From Cutibacterium equinum (GTDB lineage: Bacteria; Actinomycetota; Actinomycetes; Propionibacteriales; Propionibacteriaceae): DNA of 64,000 bases. Made by a program: the position numbers and the translations under genes. The stretch is taken from positions 372,001-436,000 of the forward strand of contig NZ_CP115668.1 of the NCBI RefSeq assembly GCF_028021195.1, read 5' to 3'. How positions within the stretch are numbered: position 1 is the first letter of the stretch; each line of letters begins with the position of its first letter. Shown here in pieces: positions 9,254 through 16,648 of the stretch. Under the pieces are notes generated by a model that worked only from the letters and a program-made list of their open reading frames with translations, searched no databases and was not told the origin of the DNA.

Positions 9254-9966
9254 GGGGGCGCGCAAACAGAACACGACTTGCCGTCGTCGGGATCATCTTG
9301 TTGCTGGTGGTCGCGTGGTTCATGCTGGTGCGGTTCGGCGTCGTCTCCTCGTGGGGATGGTGGCAGCCCAGCCTTGACTCGCCCATGGTTGATGTGCCGA
9401 AGGCATGGCGCACGGACTACGCGTCCTGGGCCCTGCTCATCGTGGGCGTCCTGGCTGTGGTGATTGGTTTGATGTGGCTGCTTCGGCAGTTCTCGTCAAG
9501 CAATCGTGCTCACAGCTACGGCATCAGCCACGAGTCGGACCATGGATCCACCGTGCTGTCCACCGACGCCCTGGGGCGAGCTGTCGAGGAGCAGATCGAG
9601 GAGTTTGCCGGGGTCAGCAGCGCCAGCGTCAGGTTCTTCGGGGCCCGTGTCGCTCCCGAGATGATGGTTCAGATCGACATTGATGATCGTGCTGACGTGC
9701 GAGAGCTCGTCACGCGGTTGGAATCTGAGGTGGCTCGCGATGTCGAGACCGCCCTGGATGCCAAGCTGGTGCGTTTCGCAACGAAGTTGCGGACGGGGGC
9801 ACATGTCGCCGGAATGGGCGTGAGCCGCGTCGGCGTGACCGACGTGCCCAATGTCGACGAATCCGAGGACAGTCTTCCCGACAATCCGATGCCCAGGCCG
9901 ACCTTCCTCGACGAGAAGTCCGAACGGGCCAAGCCGCGCAGTCGTGACGGACAGGTGCTCGCGTGA
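9250..9966 (+). CDS. Alkaline shock response membrane anchor protein AmaP-like
   Basis: The 238-residue protein has two transmembrane helices (about residues 10-30 and 57-77) and a cytoplasmic domain. The domain contains STDALGRAVEEQIEEFAGVSSASVRFFG and a strand-helix region, followed by a polar tail of about 40 residues. The topology matches AmaP, which holds Asp23 at the cell membrane. The start overlaps the previous gene (ATGA). A 14-bp perfect inverted repeat begins 10 bases after the stop. Confidence 0.75.
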   Translation: MRGRANRTRLAVVGIILLLVVAWFMLVRFGVVSSWGWWQPSLDSPMVDVPKAWRTDYASWALLIVGVLAVVIGLMWLLRQFSSSNRAHSYGISHESDHGSTVLSTDALGRAVEEQIEEFAGVSSASVRFFGARVAPEMMVQIDIDDRADVRELVTRLESEVARDVETALDAKLVRFATKLRTGAHVAGMGVSRVGVTDVPNVDESEDSLPDNPMPRPTFLDEKSERAKPRSRDGQVLA

Positions 9967-9976
9967 TCTGTGCGCC

Positions 9977-10011
9977 AGCGGTCGAGGACACGGTTGTTGT
10001 CCTCGACCGCT
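9977..10011 (+). repeat. Perfect 14-bp inverted repeat between amaP-like and sigma-factor genes
   Basis: AGCGGTCGAGGACA (9977-9990) and TGTCCTCGACCGCT (9998-10011) are exact complements around a 7-base loop. The repeat ends two bases before the TAGCGT -10 box of the sigma gene and so covers its -35 region. It could terminate the upstream operon, act as an operator for the sigma gene, or both. No T-run follows. Confidence 0.7.
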
Positions 10012-10013
10012 GC

Positions 10014-10019
10014 TAGCGT
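10014..10019 (+). promoter_or_regulatory. -10 box (TAGCGT) of the sigma-factor gene
   Basis: TAGCGT ends seven bases before the ATG at 10027, so a leaderless transcript is likely. The flanking 14-bp inverted repeat occupies the expected -35 position. Confidence 0.5.
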
Positions 10020-10026
10020 CGAGGTC

Positions 10027-10602
10027 ATGGTCAGCACAGTCGAAGGTGACGGCGGCGACGAGATCTGTCTTGCGGACATCAGTGCTGCTCAGGACGGAGA
10101 TGCTGCGGCATACGCGCGCCTTGTCGAGTCATGGGGCGGGCCGCTGTTGAGGTTTTGTCACCACCACTTGCCGGCCACGATGGACGCCGAGGATGTCGTC
10201 CAGGATGTTCTGTTGACGGCGTGGCAGAAGTTGCCCGATCTCGACGATCGATCCCGGTTCAGGGCGTGGATGTATACCATTGCTCGAAACCGTTGCCGAG
10301 AGGTCATTCGGACCGCCGGGCGACGCGCGACCGATCCGGTAGCTCCTGACGACGTTCCGGTGAGGATCGATACCCGTCAGGATCCGGCGAGGGCACATGC
10401 CAGGGACGCCGCGATGACGGCGTTGAGGAAGTGTGTCGACCGGCTGCCTGGCAACCAGAGGCGTATCTGGGTGATGGCCCACCTTGACGGCCTCGGATAC
10501 GCCGAAATCGCTGACATTGAGGAATTACCGGTGTCCACCGTCCGTGGCCGTTTGGCCCGGGCGAGAGCCACCATTGCAGAGGAGATGGAACCATGGAGGT
10601 GA
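10027..10602 (+). CDS. Sigma-70 family (ECF-type) RNA polymerase sigma factor
   Basis: The 191-residue protein has region 2 (YARLVESWGGPLLRFC..., then DAEDVVQDVLLTAWQKLPDLDDRSRFRAWMYTIARNRC) and region 4 (LPGNQRRIWVMAHLDGLGYAEIADIEELPVSTVRGRLARARATI), a standard two-domain ECF layout without region 1.1. I chose ATG 10027 over an upstream in-frame GTG (9970) because the latter would translate through the inverted repeat. The gene sits inside the Asp23 locus. It overlaps by 10 bases a protein with an anti-sigma-type zinc motif, so the pair probably forms a sigma/anti-sigma switch. Confidence 0.88.
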   Translation: MVSTVEGDGGDEICLADISAAQDGDAAAYARLVESWGGPLLRFCHHHLPATMDAEDVVQDVLLTAWQKLPDLDDRSRFRAWMYTIARNRCREVIRTAGRRATDPVAPDDVPVRIDTRQDPARAHARDAAMTALRKCVDRLPGNQRRIWVMAHLDGLGYAEIADIEELPVSTVRGRLARARATIAEEMEPWR

Positions 10603-11117
10603 GTCTCGTGTGTGGCGCGGACATGAACCGCGTCTGGGACAATGCACTGGAGCCTCCCACCGAGCACGAGGTTGAGTGCCCGGCCTGTCAGGCGGTGCGC
10701 ACCGAGGCTCTTCGTGCCGGTCAATTGCGTGACGACACGGTTGCCGAGGACGCCCAGACCAGGGTTGTCGTCGATCCGCTGAAATTGTCGTCGGTGTGGA
10801 GGTCCTACAGCGCTGACCTCTCACCGCGTCACTGCATCGTCAGCGATGATGGTGGCGACGTCGAGGTCAGGGAGACCGTGTTGGCCACGATCGTGCGCGA
10901 GACCCTGGCTGACCATGAGGATGGCAGGCTGGGGCGGGTCCGCTTCTCGATACCCCAAGCGCCGTTGAGATTGCGTATTGATCTGGAGGTTGCGCACGGC
11001 GTTCGGATCCCCGAATGTGCCGATCGGGTACGTCAGCGAGTCTCCTCGGAAATGTATCGACAACTGGGCGGGCGCCCGGAAGCCATTGACATCGCAGTGG
11101 AGGACATCCATGCCTGA
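10593..11117 (+). CDS. Asp23-like protein with N-terminal anti-sigma-type zinc motif
   Basis: The 174-residue protein starts at an ATG that overlaps the sigma-factor gene, with GAGGAG eight bases upstream. Residues about 20-45 contain EHEVECPACQAV, which fits H-x3-C-x2-C, the hallmark of zinc-dependent anti-sigma (ZAS) domains; CGADMNRVWDN precedes it. The C-terminal 100 residues resemble an Asp23 domain: VLATIVRETLADH...GRVRFSIPQAPLRLRIDLEVAHGVRIPECADRVRQRV. There is no membrane helix. The order sigma factor then zinc-motif protein is the usual order for a cognate anti-sigma factor, but here it is joined to an envelope-stress domain. The function is inferred. Confidence 0.68.
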   Translation: MEVSLVCGADMNRVWDNALEPPTEHEVECPACQAVRTEALRAGQLRDDTVAEDAQTRVVVDPLKLSSVWRSYSADLSPRHCIVSDDGGDVEVRETVLATIVRETLADHEDGRLGRVRFSIPQAPLRLRIDLEVAHGVRIPECADRVRQRVSSEMYRQLGGRPEAIDIAVEDIHA

Positions 11118-11466
11118 GCCCGAAAACGACGTTGTCGTCTCCGGAACTGTCCTGACCGGCGACGACACCACCGATGATCTGGAAGGGGTCATCGTCACGA
11201 CCGTCCTCAACACCCCGGGAGTGACTCGACTCGTTCGGCCGTGGTGGCGGCGGGTCGGCATGTCTGATGACCGCAGCGCAGTGCGGATCAGCGAAGAGGA
11301 CGGACGTACCGACGTGGGAATTGAGGTCACTGTGGATCTGACGGTGCCCATCGTGCGGCTCACCCAGGACCTTCGTCACCGGGTTGCCACGGCCATGACC
11401 CAGGCCGGACGCACTCCGGGGAAGGTGGATGTCATCGTCTCCAGGGTTGAGCGCAGCGGTGGGTGA
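11110..11466 (+). CDS. Small Asp23-like protein, last gene of the locus
   Basis: The ATG at 11110 lies inside the end of the previous gene (8-bp overlap), with GGAGG just upstream, giving 118 residues. The sequence shows an Asp23-like pattern: DLEGVIVTTVLNTPGVTRLVRPWW, then IGIEVTVDLTVPIVRL-type strands (VGIEVTVDLTVPIVRLTQDLRHRVATAMTQ split by the helix) and a final KVDVIVSRV. There is no membrane segment. It closes the Asp23 operon; the next genes are convergent. A longer in-frame reading from 10978 would only duplicate the preceding gene in another frame. Confidence 0.65.
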   Translation: MPEPENDVVVSGTVLTGDDTTDDLEGVIVTTVLNTPGVTRLVRPWWRRVGMSDDRSAVRISEEDGRTDVGIEVTVDLTVPIVRLTQDLRHRVATAMTQAGRTPGKVDVIVSRVERSGG

Positions 11467-11480
11467 CGGCGAGGGGCTGC

Positions 11481-11543
11481 GATTCTTGGGAATGGCTCCA
11501 TGAGGCGGGGAAGTAGCCGCGTAGGTGACCATTCCAGGGAATC
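11481..11543. terminator. Imperfect inverted repeat between the Asp23 and hsdR genes
   Basis: GATTCTTGGGAATGG (11481-11495) and CCATTCCAGGGAATC (11529-11543) pair at 12 of 15 positions around a 33-base spacer. They lie in the 122-bp gap between two convergent genes, so a shared terminator is plausible. The assignment is weak. Confidence 0.3.
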
Positions 11544-11588
11544 AGAGTTGGTCCCGTGGCTGTTTCGTGCTGAGGTATTTTCCGAGTC

Positions 11589-14500
11589 TCATGCTTGGAA
11601 ATCCGGTGCGATTGCCTCCATCTGTTCGAGCACCAGTTTCACCGCTTCGGGCTGTTTGCTGGGCGGATACTTGTGCCGGCGCAAAAGGCGTTTCACCGAG
11701 CTGCGGAGCTTGGCCTGTACGTCGTCGCGCCTGGTCCAGTCGGTGCGGGAGTCCTTGCGCACGATGGCGAGCAGATCGCGGGCCATGGCTGCCAGCACAT
11801 CGTCGCCCATGGTCTCCAACGCTCCCGGGTCATTGGCGAGCGCGTCGTAGAAGGCGATCTCCTCGTGGTTGAGCGGCGGGTCGAACTTCGCGCCGCGAGC
11901 GTTCTCCTCGCTGATGCTCTTGGCTAGCTCGGCAAGTTCGCTGATCACCTGGGCGGAGGTTAGTTGCTGATTGGTGTAGCGCAGCATCAGTTCGTTGATG
12001 CGCTCGCTGAAGTCGCGGTTGCGCACTAGGTTCTTGCGGGTGGCCTTGTCGGCTTCCGCAACGAGCAGATCGCGCAGGGCCTCGATGGCCAGGTGCGGGT
12101 TGGTGGCATCCTTGAACTGCTGCACCATTGCCGGCGTGAGGTTCTGCAGGCTGGGCTTGGGGATGCCTGCGGCCTCATAGATGTCGGTGATGCCGCTGCT
12201 GACAGTGGCGTCGGCGACCAGACCGCGCAGCAGTCGCAGGACTTCGTCGGGGACGGGCTGGCCGTTGGCCTCGCGTTCCTTGGCGTCATACTTGGCCATC
12301 CAGACCCGCACCTCCTCGTAGAAATTGACGTGGATGCGCTTGTCGTCGAGGGTCTGGCTGCCCGCGGACAGCGCCCACATGCGGGCGAGCCTGGCCGACA
12401 GTTTGCGGTAACGATCGGCCAGGGTCTCCTCGCCGTCGTCGACGCGGTTACCCGGTGTGCTGGGCGAGCGGAGGTATTCCACCGCGCCGGCTACGGCGTC
12501 GCGTCGGGCGCTTTTGGTTCCGGAGCGGAGCACGCCCATCCAGTCGTAGCCGGACAGTAGCCGGTCAAGGGCATTGAGGAGGTCGCGGGTGGCCCCGGCG
12601 GCCTCGTCGACGTCACGACCGACGGGGCGGGTGGTCTTGTCGGTCTCGGTGTACTCGTCGAGTGCCTCGCGCAGGTTCTCGGCCAGGGGTGCGTAACCGA
12701 CGAGCAGGCCGTCTTGTTTGCCGCGGAAGGTGCGGTTGACCCGGGCGAGGGTCTGCATGAGCAGGGCACCCTTGAGCGGCCGGTCGAGGTAAAGGGTGTG
12801 CAGGGGCGGGGCGTCGAAGCCGGTAAGCATCATGTCCTTGACGATCACCAGCTCGATCTCATCATTGACGTCGGTGAGGCGTTTCTTAATGACCTGGTTT
12901 TCGGAGTCGCGGCGCACGTGGTTGCGGATCGGCTCCGTGTCGGTGGCATTGCCGGAATAGACGACCTTGATGCGCCCCTTGGTGATGTCGTCGTTGTGCC
13001 ACTCGGGTCGCAGCCGAGTGATCTCGGTGTAGAGGTTTGCGCAAATCTCGCGGGTTGCGCCGACGATCATCGCCTTGCCGTGCGGGGTGGTCGCGGAGTC
13101 TCCGTCGCGTAGGGCAGGCTCGACGGTGGCGCGTCGGGCTTCCCAGTGTGCGACGATGTCGGCGGCCAAGGCGTGCAGGCGCTCGGGGGCGCCGTAGATG
13201 GCGTTGATGACCAGCACGGATTTCTCGATGCGGCTGCGTTCGGCGTCGTCGAGGCCTTCGGTGGTCTCGTCGGCGATGCGGTCGAGGTCCTCGGAGGTCA
13301 TGTTGGGGGTGAGTCCGACGTTGATTAACCGTTGCTCGAAGTAGACGGGCACGGTGGCACCGTCGTCGACGGCTCGGCTGAGGTCGTAGACGTCAATGTA
13401 TTCGCCGAAGACCGCGCGGGTGTCATGGTCGGCGGTGCTTATGGGGGTGCCGGTGAAGGCAATCAGGGTGGCGTTGGGTAGGGCGTCCTTGAGGTGTCGG
13501 GCGTAGCCGTCGAGGTCGTCGTAGTGGCTGCGGTGGGCCTCGTCGACCATGACGATGACATTGCGCCGGTCGGTGAGCATGGGGTGGTCGAGGCCGGAGT
13601 CACGTTCGGCTGCGGAGCGGCCGAACTTTTGCAGGGTGGTGAAGTAGATGCCGCCAGAAGCGGTGTTGGCGAGCCGTTCGCGCAGCTCGGACCGGCGGGT
13701 GACCTGCACGGGCGTCTCGGGTAACAGGGTGGAGCGACGGAAGCCGGCGAACAGCTGTCCGTCGAGCTCAGTGCGATCGGTGATGACGACGATCGTGGGG
13801 TTGAGTAGCTCGGGGTGGGTCATCACCAGGTTGGCGTAGAGCTCCATTTCCATGCTCTTGCCGGACCCCTGGGTGTGCCAGACGACGCCGGCCTTGCCGG
13901 TGGAGTCGATGGCCTTGAGGGTGGAGTCGACGGCCTTGCGCACGGCGAAGTACTGGTGGGGTTTGGCAATGCGCTTCGTGACGTGGCCGGAGTCCTCGTC
14001 GAATGCGGTGAAGTTGAGGACCATGTCGAGGAATCGGCGCAGGTCGAACAAGCCGTAGGTGAGGGTCTCCAGCTCGGGGGTGTTAGGGCCGGTCTCGACG
14101 GGGGTGCCGAAGTCGTCCACCTTCCACGGCGAGTAGTGGTTCAGCGGGGTGAACGGCGTGCCGTACTGAGCGCTGATCCCGTCGCTGATGACGGTGGTGA
14201 CCACGCTGCGGAAGGCGGTGCCGAATTCTGCCAGGTAGGTTCCGATCTGGGCGTGGGCCTTGGCGATGGTGGCATTGGCTGCGCCGGCCTGCTTGAGCTC
14301 GACGATGGCCAGCGGCAGACCGTTGACGTAGAGGACGACGTCGAAGCGACGGCTGTTTTGGCCGTGCACGATGCGGACTTGTTGTACCGCATGGAAGGTG
14401 TTCTCGTCGGGGTTGGGGCTGACCAGGCGCAGGGTGGGGGTCTGTTCGGCACCCGAGGAGTCGACATAGGCGAGCCCGTGGAAGCCGTGCGCGAGCAGGG

Positions 14501-14750
14501 CGTGGAAGGCCTTGTTCTCGGCCAGTGCATCTTGGCTCTTCGGGGTAAGCATCTCGGCCTGCGCCTGGGCGAGGAAGGTGTCAGGTACCCCCGGGTTGAG
14601 GCGGCGCAGGGCGTGCAGGAAGACGTCGCCCAGCACCAGGTCGTCGAGGCCGTTACGCTGGGACTCGACGGCGGAACCGGTGGTCGGCTCCCAGCCGAGC
14701 TCACCGAGCCAGTCAAGCATGGTGGTCTCCCACTCGGATTCCAGGATCAT
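11589..14750 (-). CDS. hsdR: Type I restriction enzyme, endonuclease/translocase subunit HsdR
   Basis: The 1053-residue protein has the HsdR layout. The N-terminal nuclease domain carries GLPLAIVELKQAG (PD-(D/E)xK acidic-x-lysine, about residue 153). The motor has Walker A in WHTQGSGKSMEM (about 294), the DEAH box in VMVDEAHRSHY (about 401) and FTGTPIS (motif III). A helical C-terminal part contacts the methylase core. The enzyme cuts DNA lacking the cognate N6-adenine methylation after ATP-driven translocation. The start overlaps the stop of the XRE/ImmA gene (ATGA), so hsdR is the last gene of a six-gene operon. No frameshift is seen. Confidence 0.95.
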   Translation of the reverse strand: MILESEWETTMLDWLGELGWEPTTGSAVESQRNGLDDLVLGDVFLHALRRLNPGVPDTFLAQAQAEMLTPKSQDALAENKAFHALLAHGFHGLAYVDSSGAEQTPTLRLVSPNPDENTFHAVQQVRIVHGQNSRRFDVVLYVNGLPLAIVELKQAGAANATIAKAHAQIGTYLAEFGTAFRSVVTTVISDGISAQYGTPFTPLNHYSPWKVDDFGTPVETGPNTPELETLTYGLFDLRRFLDMVLNFTAFDEDSGHVTKRIAKPHQYFAVRKAVDSTLKAIDSTGKAGVVWHTQGSGKSMEMELYANLVMTHPELLNPTIVVITDRTELDGQLFAGFRRSTLLPETPVQVTRRSELRERLANTASGGIYFTTLQKFGRSAAERDSGLDHPMLTDRRNVIVMVDEAHRSHYDDLDGYARHLKDALPNATLIAFTGTPISTADHDTRAVFGEYIDVYDLSRAVDDGATVPVYFEQRLINVGLTPNMTSEDLDRIADETTEGLDDAERSRIEKSVLVINAIYGAPERLHALAADIVAHWEARRATVEPALRDGDSATTPHGKAMIVGATREICANLYTEITRLRPEWHNDDITKGRIKVVYSGNATDTEPIRNHVRRDSENQVIKKRLTDVNDEIELVIVKDMMLTGFDAPPLHTLYLDRPLKGALLMQTLARVNRTFRGKQDGLLVGYAPLAENLREALDEYTETDKTTRPVGRDVDEAAGATRDLLNALDRLLSGYDWMGVLRSGTKSARRDAVAGAVEYLRSPSTPGNRVDDGEETLADRYRKLSARLARMWALSAGSQTLDDKRIHVNFYEEVRVWMAKYDAKEREANGQPVPDEVLRLLRGLVADATVSSGITDIYEAAGIPKPSLQNLTPAMVQQFKDATNPHLAIEALRDLLVAEADKATRKNLVRNRDFSERINELMLRYTNQQLTSAQVISELAELAKSISEENARGAKFDPPLNHEEIAFYDALANDPGALETMGDDVLAAMARDLLAIVRKDSRTDWTRRDDVQAKLRSSVKRLLRRHKYPPSKQPEAVKLVLEQMEAIAPDFQA

Positions 14751-15904
14751 GGGTTGTGCCTTTCATGTGCGGGGGTGGTGCGGGAATGACGCCGGCGTGT
14801 GGCCAGATCGATGATGTCGGCTCCGGAATCGGCGGGATTGGTAGGCGGGTCCAAACGGGCCCAGTGACGGACTAGGTGTGGAGGCAGGCCTGTGTAGGTG
14901 CCCAGTCCCGGGCCGCCGGTGGGGGTGGCGCGTTCCAGGGCCTGTTTGAGTAGTAGGGGGCGTTCGTCGGCTACGGGGACGGGTTCGATGTCTGGATCCC
15001 GCCATCCCAGGGAGGAGAGCTGGATCTGGAGGCTTCGCGCGCGGTTACTGCTGATAATCCCGAGGTTTCGGCAGCGCATGATGATTGCACCGACGCTGAC
15101 TCCGTAATCGGCCTTGACCGGGAGGTATCCGCGCAGCGTGGTCTGCTCTGTGATGCGGGCAATAACCTGCTGTTTGGGGAGTAGGAACGCTCCGGCGAAG
15201 TGGTGGGCGCGTAGTTCGCGGTGGTCTTTGGTACTGGTGATCGGACTGGGCAGGTCCTGGTCCCAGATATGGTGGGCAGCCTCGTGGGCGAGCGTGAAGC
15301 GGGCGACGGCGCCGGGCAGGTTGCTGACCAGGGCGACGAGCGGCCGCTGGTCGTGGCGGGTTGGCAGGCTGATGCCGGACAGGTCGAGGGTTCGTTCGGT
15401 GTTTGGGTCGAGGCCGTTGATGACGGCGATGCCCTGGCGTTCGAGGGCTCGTGTGACATTGGGAACAGGGGCGTCGTCGGCAATACCAGCGGCACGTCGT
15501 ACTTCGAGGGCGACTTGTTCGACGTCGTCGAGGAGATCTTTGTCGTCGGTGAAGACAAAGGGCTTGTAGCCGGTCTGAGTTGAAGCCTGGGTGAAGACCC
15601 GGGCTGCTTCGCGGGCAAGGCGGGTGATGCGCTTCTGGTCGAGTGCGGAGGCGCGGGCTTTTTTGCGGAAAGTGGGCACGGCCGCCTCGTGTGCGGGGTC
15701 GTTCTGGGTGAAGAAGGCGAGTGGGACGCCGTGCTTCTCGGCCATGGCGGCAGCGAGGTCGAGCGGGAAGCGTTGAATGCCGCTCTCGATCTTGGACAGC
15801 TGTGCCGGGGTGGCGCCGACGCTCTCGGCGAGCCGCGTGCGCGACATGCCGAGTAGCTCGGCGAGCGCCCGGATGCGCTGGCCGACGAGATCTTGGTCGG
15901 TCAC
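14747..15904 (-). CDS. XRE-family regulator fused to an ImmA/IrrE-type metallopeptidase
   Basis: The 385-residue protein combines an N-terminal helix-turn-helix of the XRE type (about residues 8-60: IRALAELLGMSRTRLAESVGATPAQLSKIESG) with a zinc peptidase domain. The metal site is ARFTLAHEAAHHIWDQD (HExxH near residue 207), followed by ELRAHHFAGAFLLP, which supplies the usual third-ligand glutamate. Proteins of this kind regulate mobile elements and toxin systems, sometimes by cleaving a repressor. It lies between the unknown protein (GTGA overlap upstream) and hsdR (ATGA overlap downstream). A role controlling the restriction operon is inferred. Start codon GTG at 15904. Confidence 0.85.
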   Translation of the reverse strand: MTDQDLVGQRIRALAELLGMSRTRLAESVGATPAQLSKIESGIQRFPLDLAAAMAEKHGVPLAFFTQNDPAHEAAVPTFRKKARASALDQKRITRLAREAARVFTQASTQTGYKPFVFTDDKDLLDDVEQVALEVRRAAGIADDAPVPNVTRALERQGIAVINGLDPNTERTLDLSGISLPTRHDQRPLVALVSNLPGAVARFTLAHEAAHHIWDQDLPSPITSTKDHRELRAHHFAGAFLLPKQQVIARITEQTTLRGYLPVKADYGVSVGAIIMRCRNLGIISSNRARSLQIQLSSLGWRDPDIEPVPVADERPLLLKQALERATPTGGPGLGTYTGLPPHLVRHWARLDPPTNPADSGADIIDLATRRRHSRTTPAHERHNP

Positions 15905-16593
15905 TGTCCTGCGAGCCCTTCGGTGTCGTTTTCGTCGGGGATGTCGAAAATGAAAAGGTCGCTGTCCTCGTCCGAGCCAACGAAGCGAAGACCCTCCTCA
16001 TTGACGAGGCCGCCGCGGGGGATGACAAGGTCGAGGTCACACGGGGTGGCCTTGCCGAATGCGCCGGGGGCGCGGGTGTGGACGATTCGCAGGTCGTATC
16101 CGCTCTCCCGGTCTGACGGGTCCCTCCAGGCCCAGATCAGCAGGAAGGTCTCGCCGTGCAGGTCGTCGGTGCGCTTGGCGAGCGTGCCGGCATCGCCGAG
16201 CGAAGGTATGGCGGTCTGCAGGCTGGTGTCGAGCGGTTCATTGCTCCACGCCTCGCGACGGGCAGGGTTGTATCCGGCATGCGGTACGTGGTCGGGCTGG
16301 GTGTAGGGCGCCTTGAGAAAGCGCACGGTCATCCCAGTCTCGCTGTCAACGAGCAGCAGCTGGCCCATCTTTCGTGGGTCGCCCTCGACCCGCCAGCCGC
16401 CGGGAAGAGGCTCTGCTTCGAGAGAGAGGCGGACGTCCTGGCGGATGTTGAGCGGCCGGATGTACGGAAAGCGATCCTGCTCGAAACCCTGGGCGCGGGT
16501 CTCGGCCTGGATGATGGCACTGGCCATGGCCTCGTCGATCCGCGGGGCGATGAGTTGGACGCGGTTCAGTACGAGGTTGGTTACGGGGCTCAT
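15901..16593 (-). CDS. Unknown protein of the restriction island (230 aa)
   Basis: This protein is not recognised. It is acidic at the C-terminus (GSDEDSDLFIFDIPDENDTEG) and has no signal peptide, membrane helix or known catalytic motif. The middle has mixed strand-rich stretches such as QLLLVDSETGMTVRFLKAPY and ETFLLIWAWRD. The ATG at 16593 has GGAG six bases upstream; an in-frame TTG four codons earlier is less likely. It is translationally coupled to the XRE/ImmA protein (GTGA overlap), suggesting they act together, perhaps as regulator and substrate. The 55-bp gap after hsdS is AT-rich and might hold an internal promoter. Confidence 0.7.
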   Translation of the reverse strand: MSPVTNLVLNRVQLIAPRIDEAMASAIIQAETRAQGFEQDRFPYIRPLNIRQDVRLSLEAEPLPGGWRVEGDPRKMGQLLLVDSETGMTVRFLKAPYTQPDHVPHAGYNPARREAWSNEPLDTSLQTAIPSLGDAGTLAKRTDDLHGETFLLIWAWRDPSDRESGYDLRIVHTRAPGAFGKATPCDLDLVIPRGGLVNEEGLRFVGSDEDSDLFIFDIPDENDTEGLAGQ

Positions 16594-16648
16594 GGGCAAC
16601 TCCAATCAGAGGATACGAAGAAATTTTTGCATACAAATGAAAGGAGGG

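Noticed and set aside
9970-10026. Upstream GTG start for the sigma factor
   Set aside because: Translation would pass through the 14-bp inverted repeat, and a -10 box points to ATG 10027.
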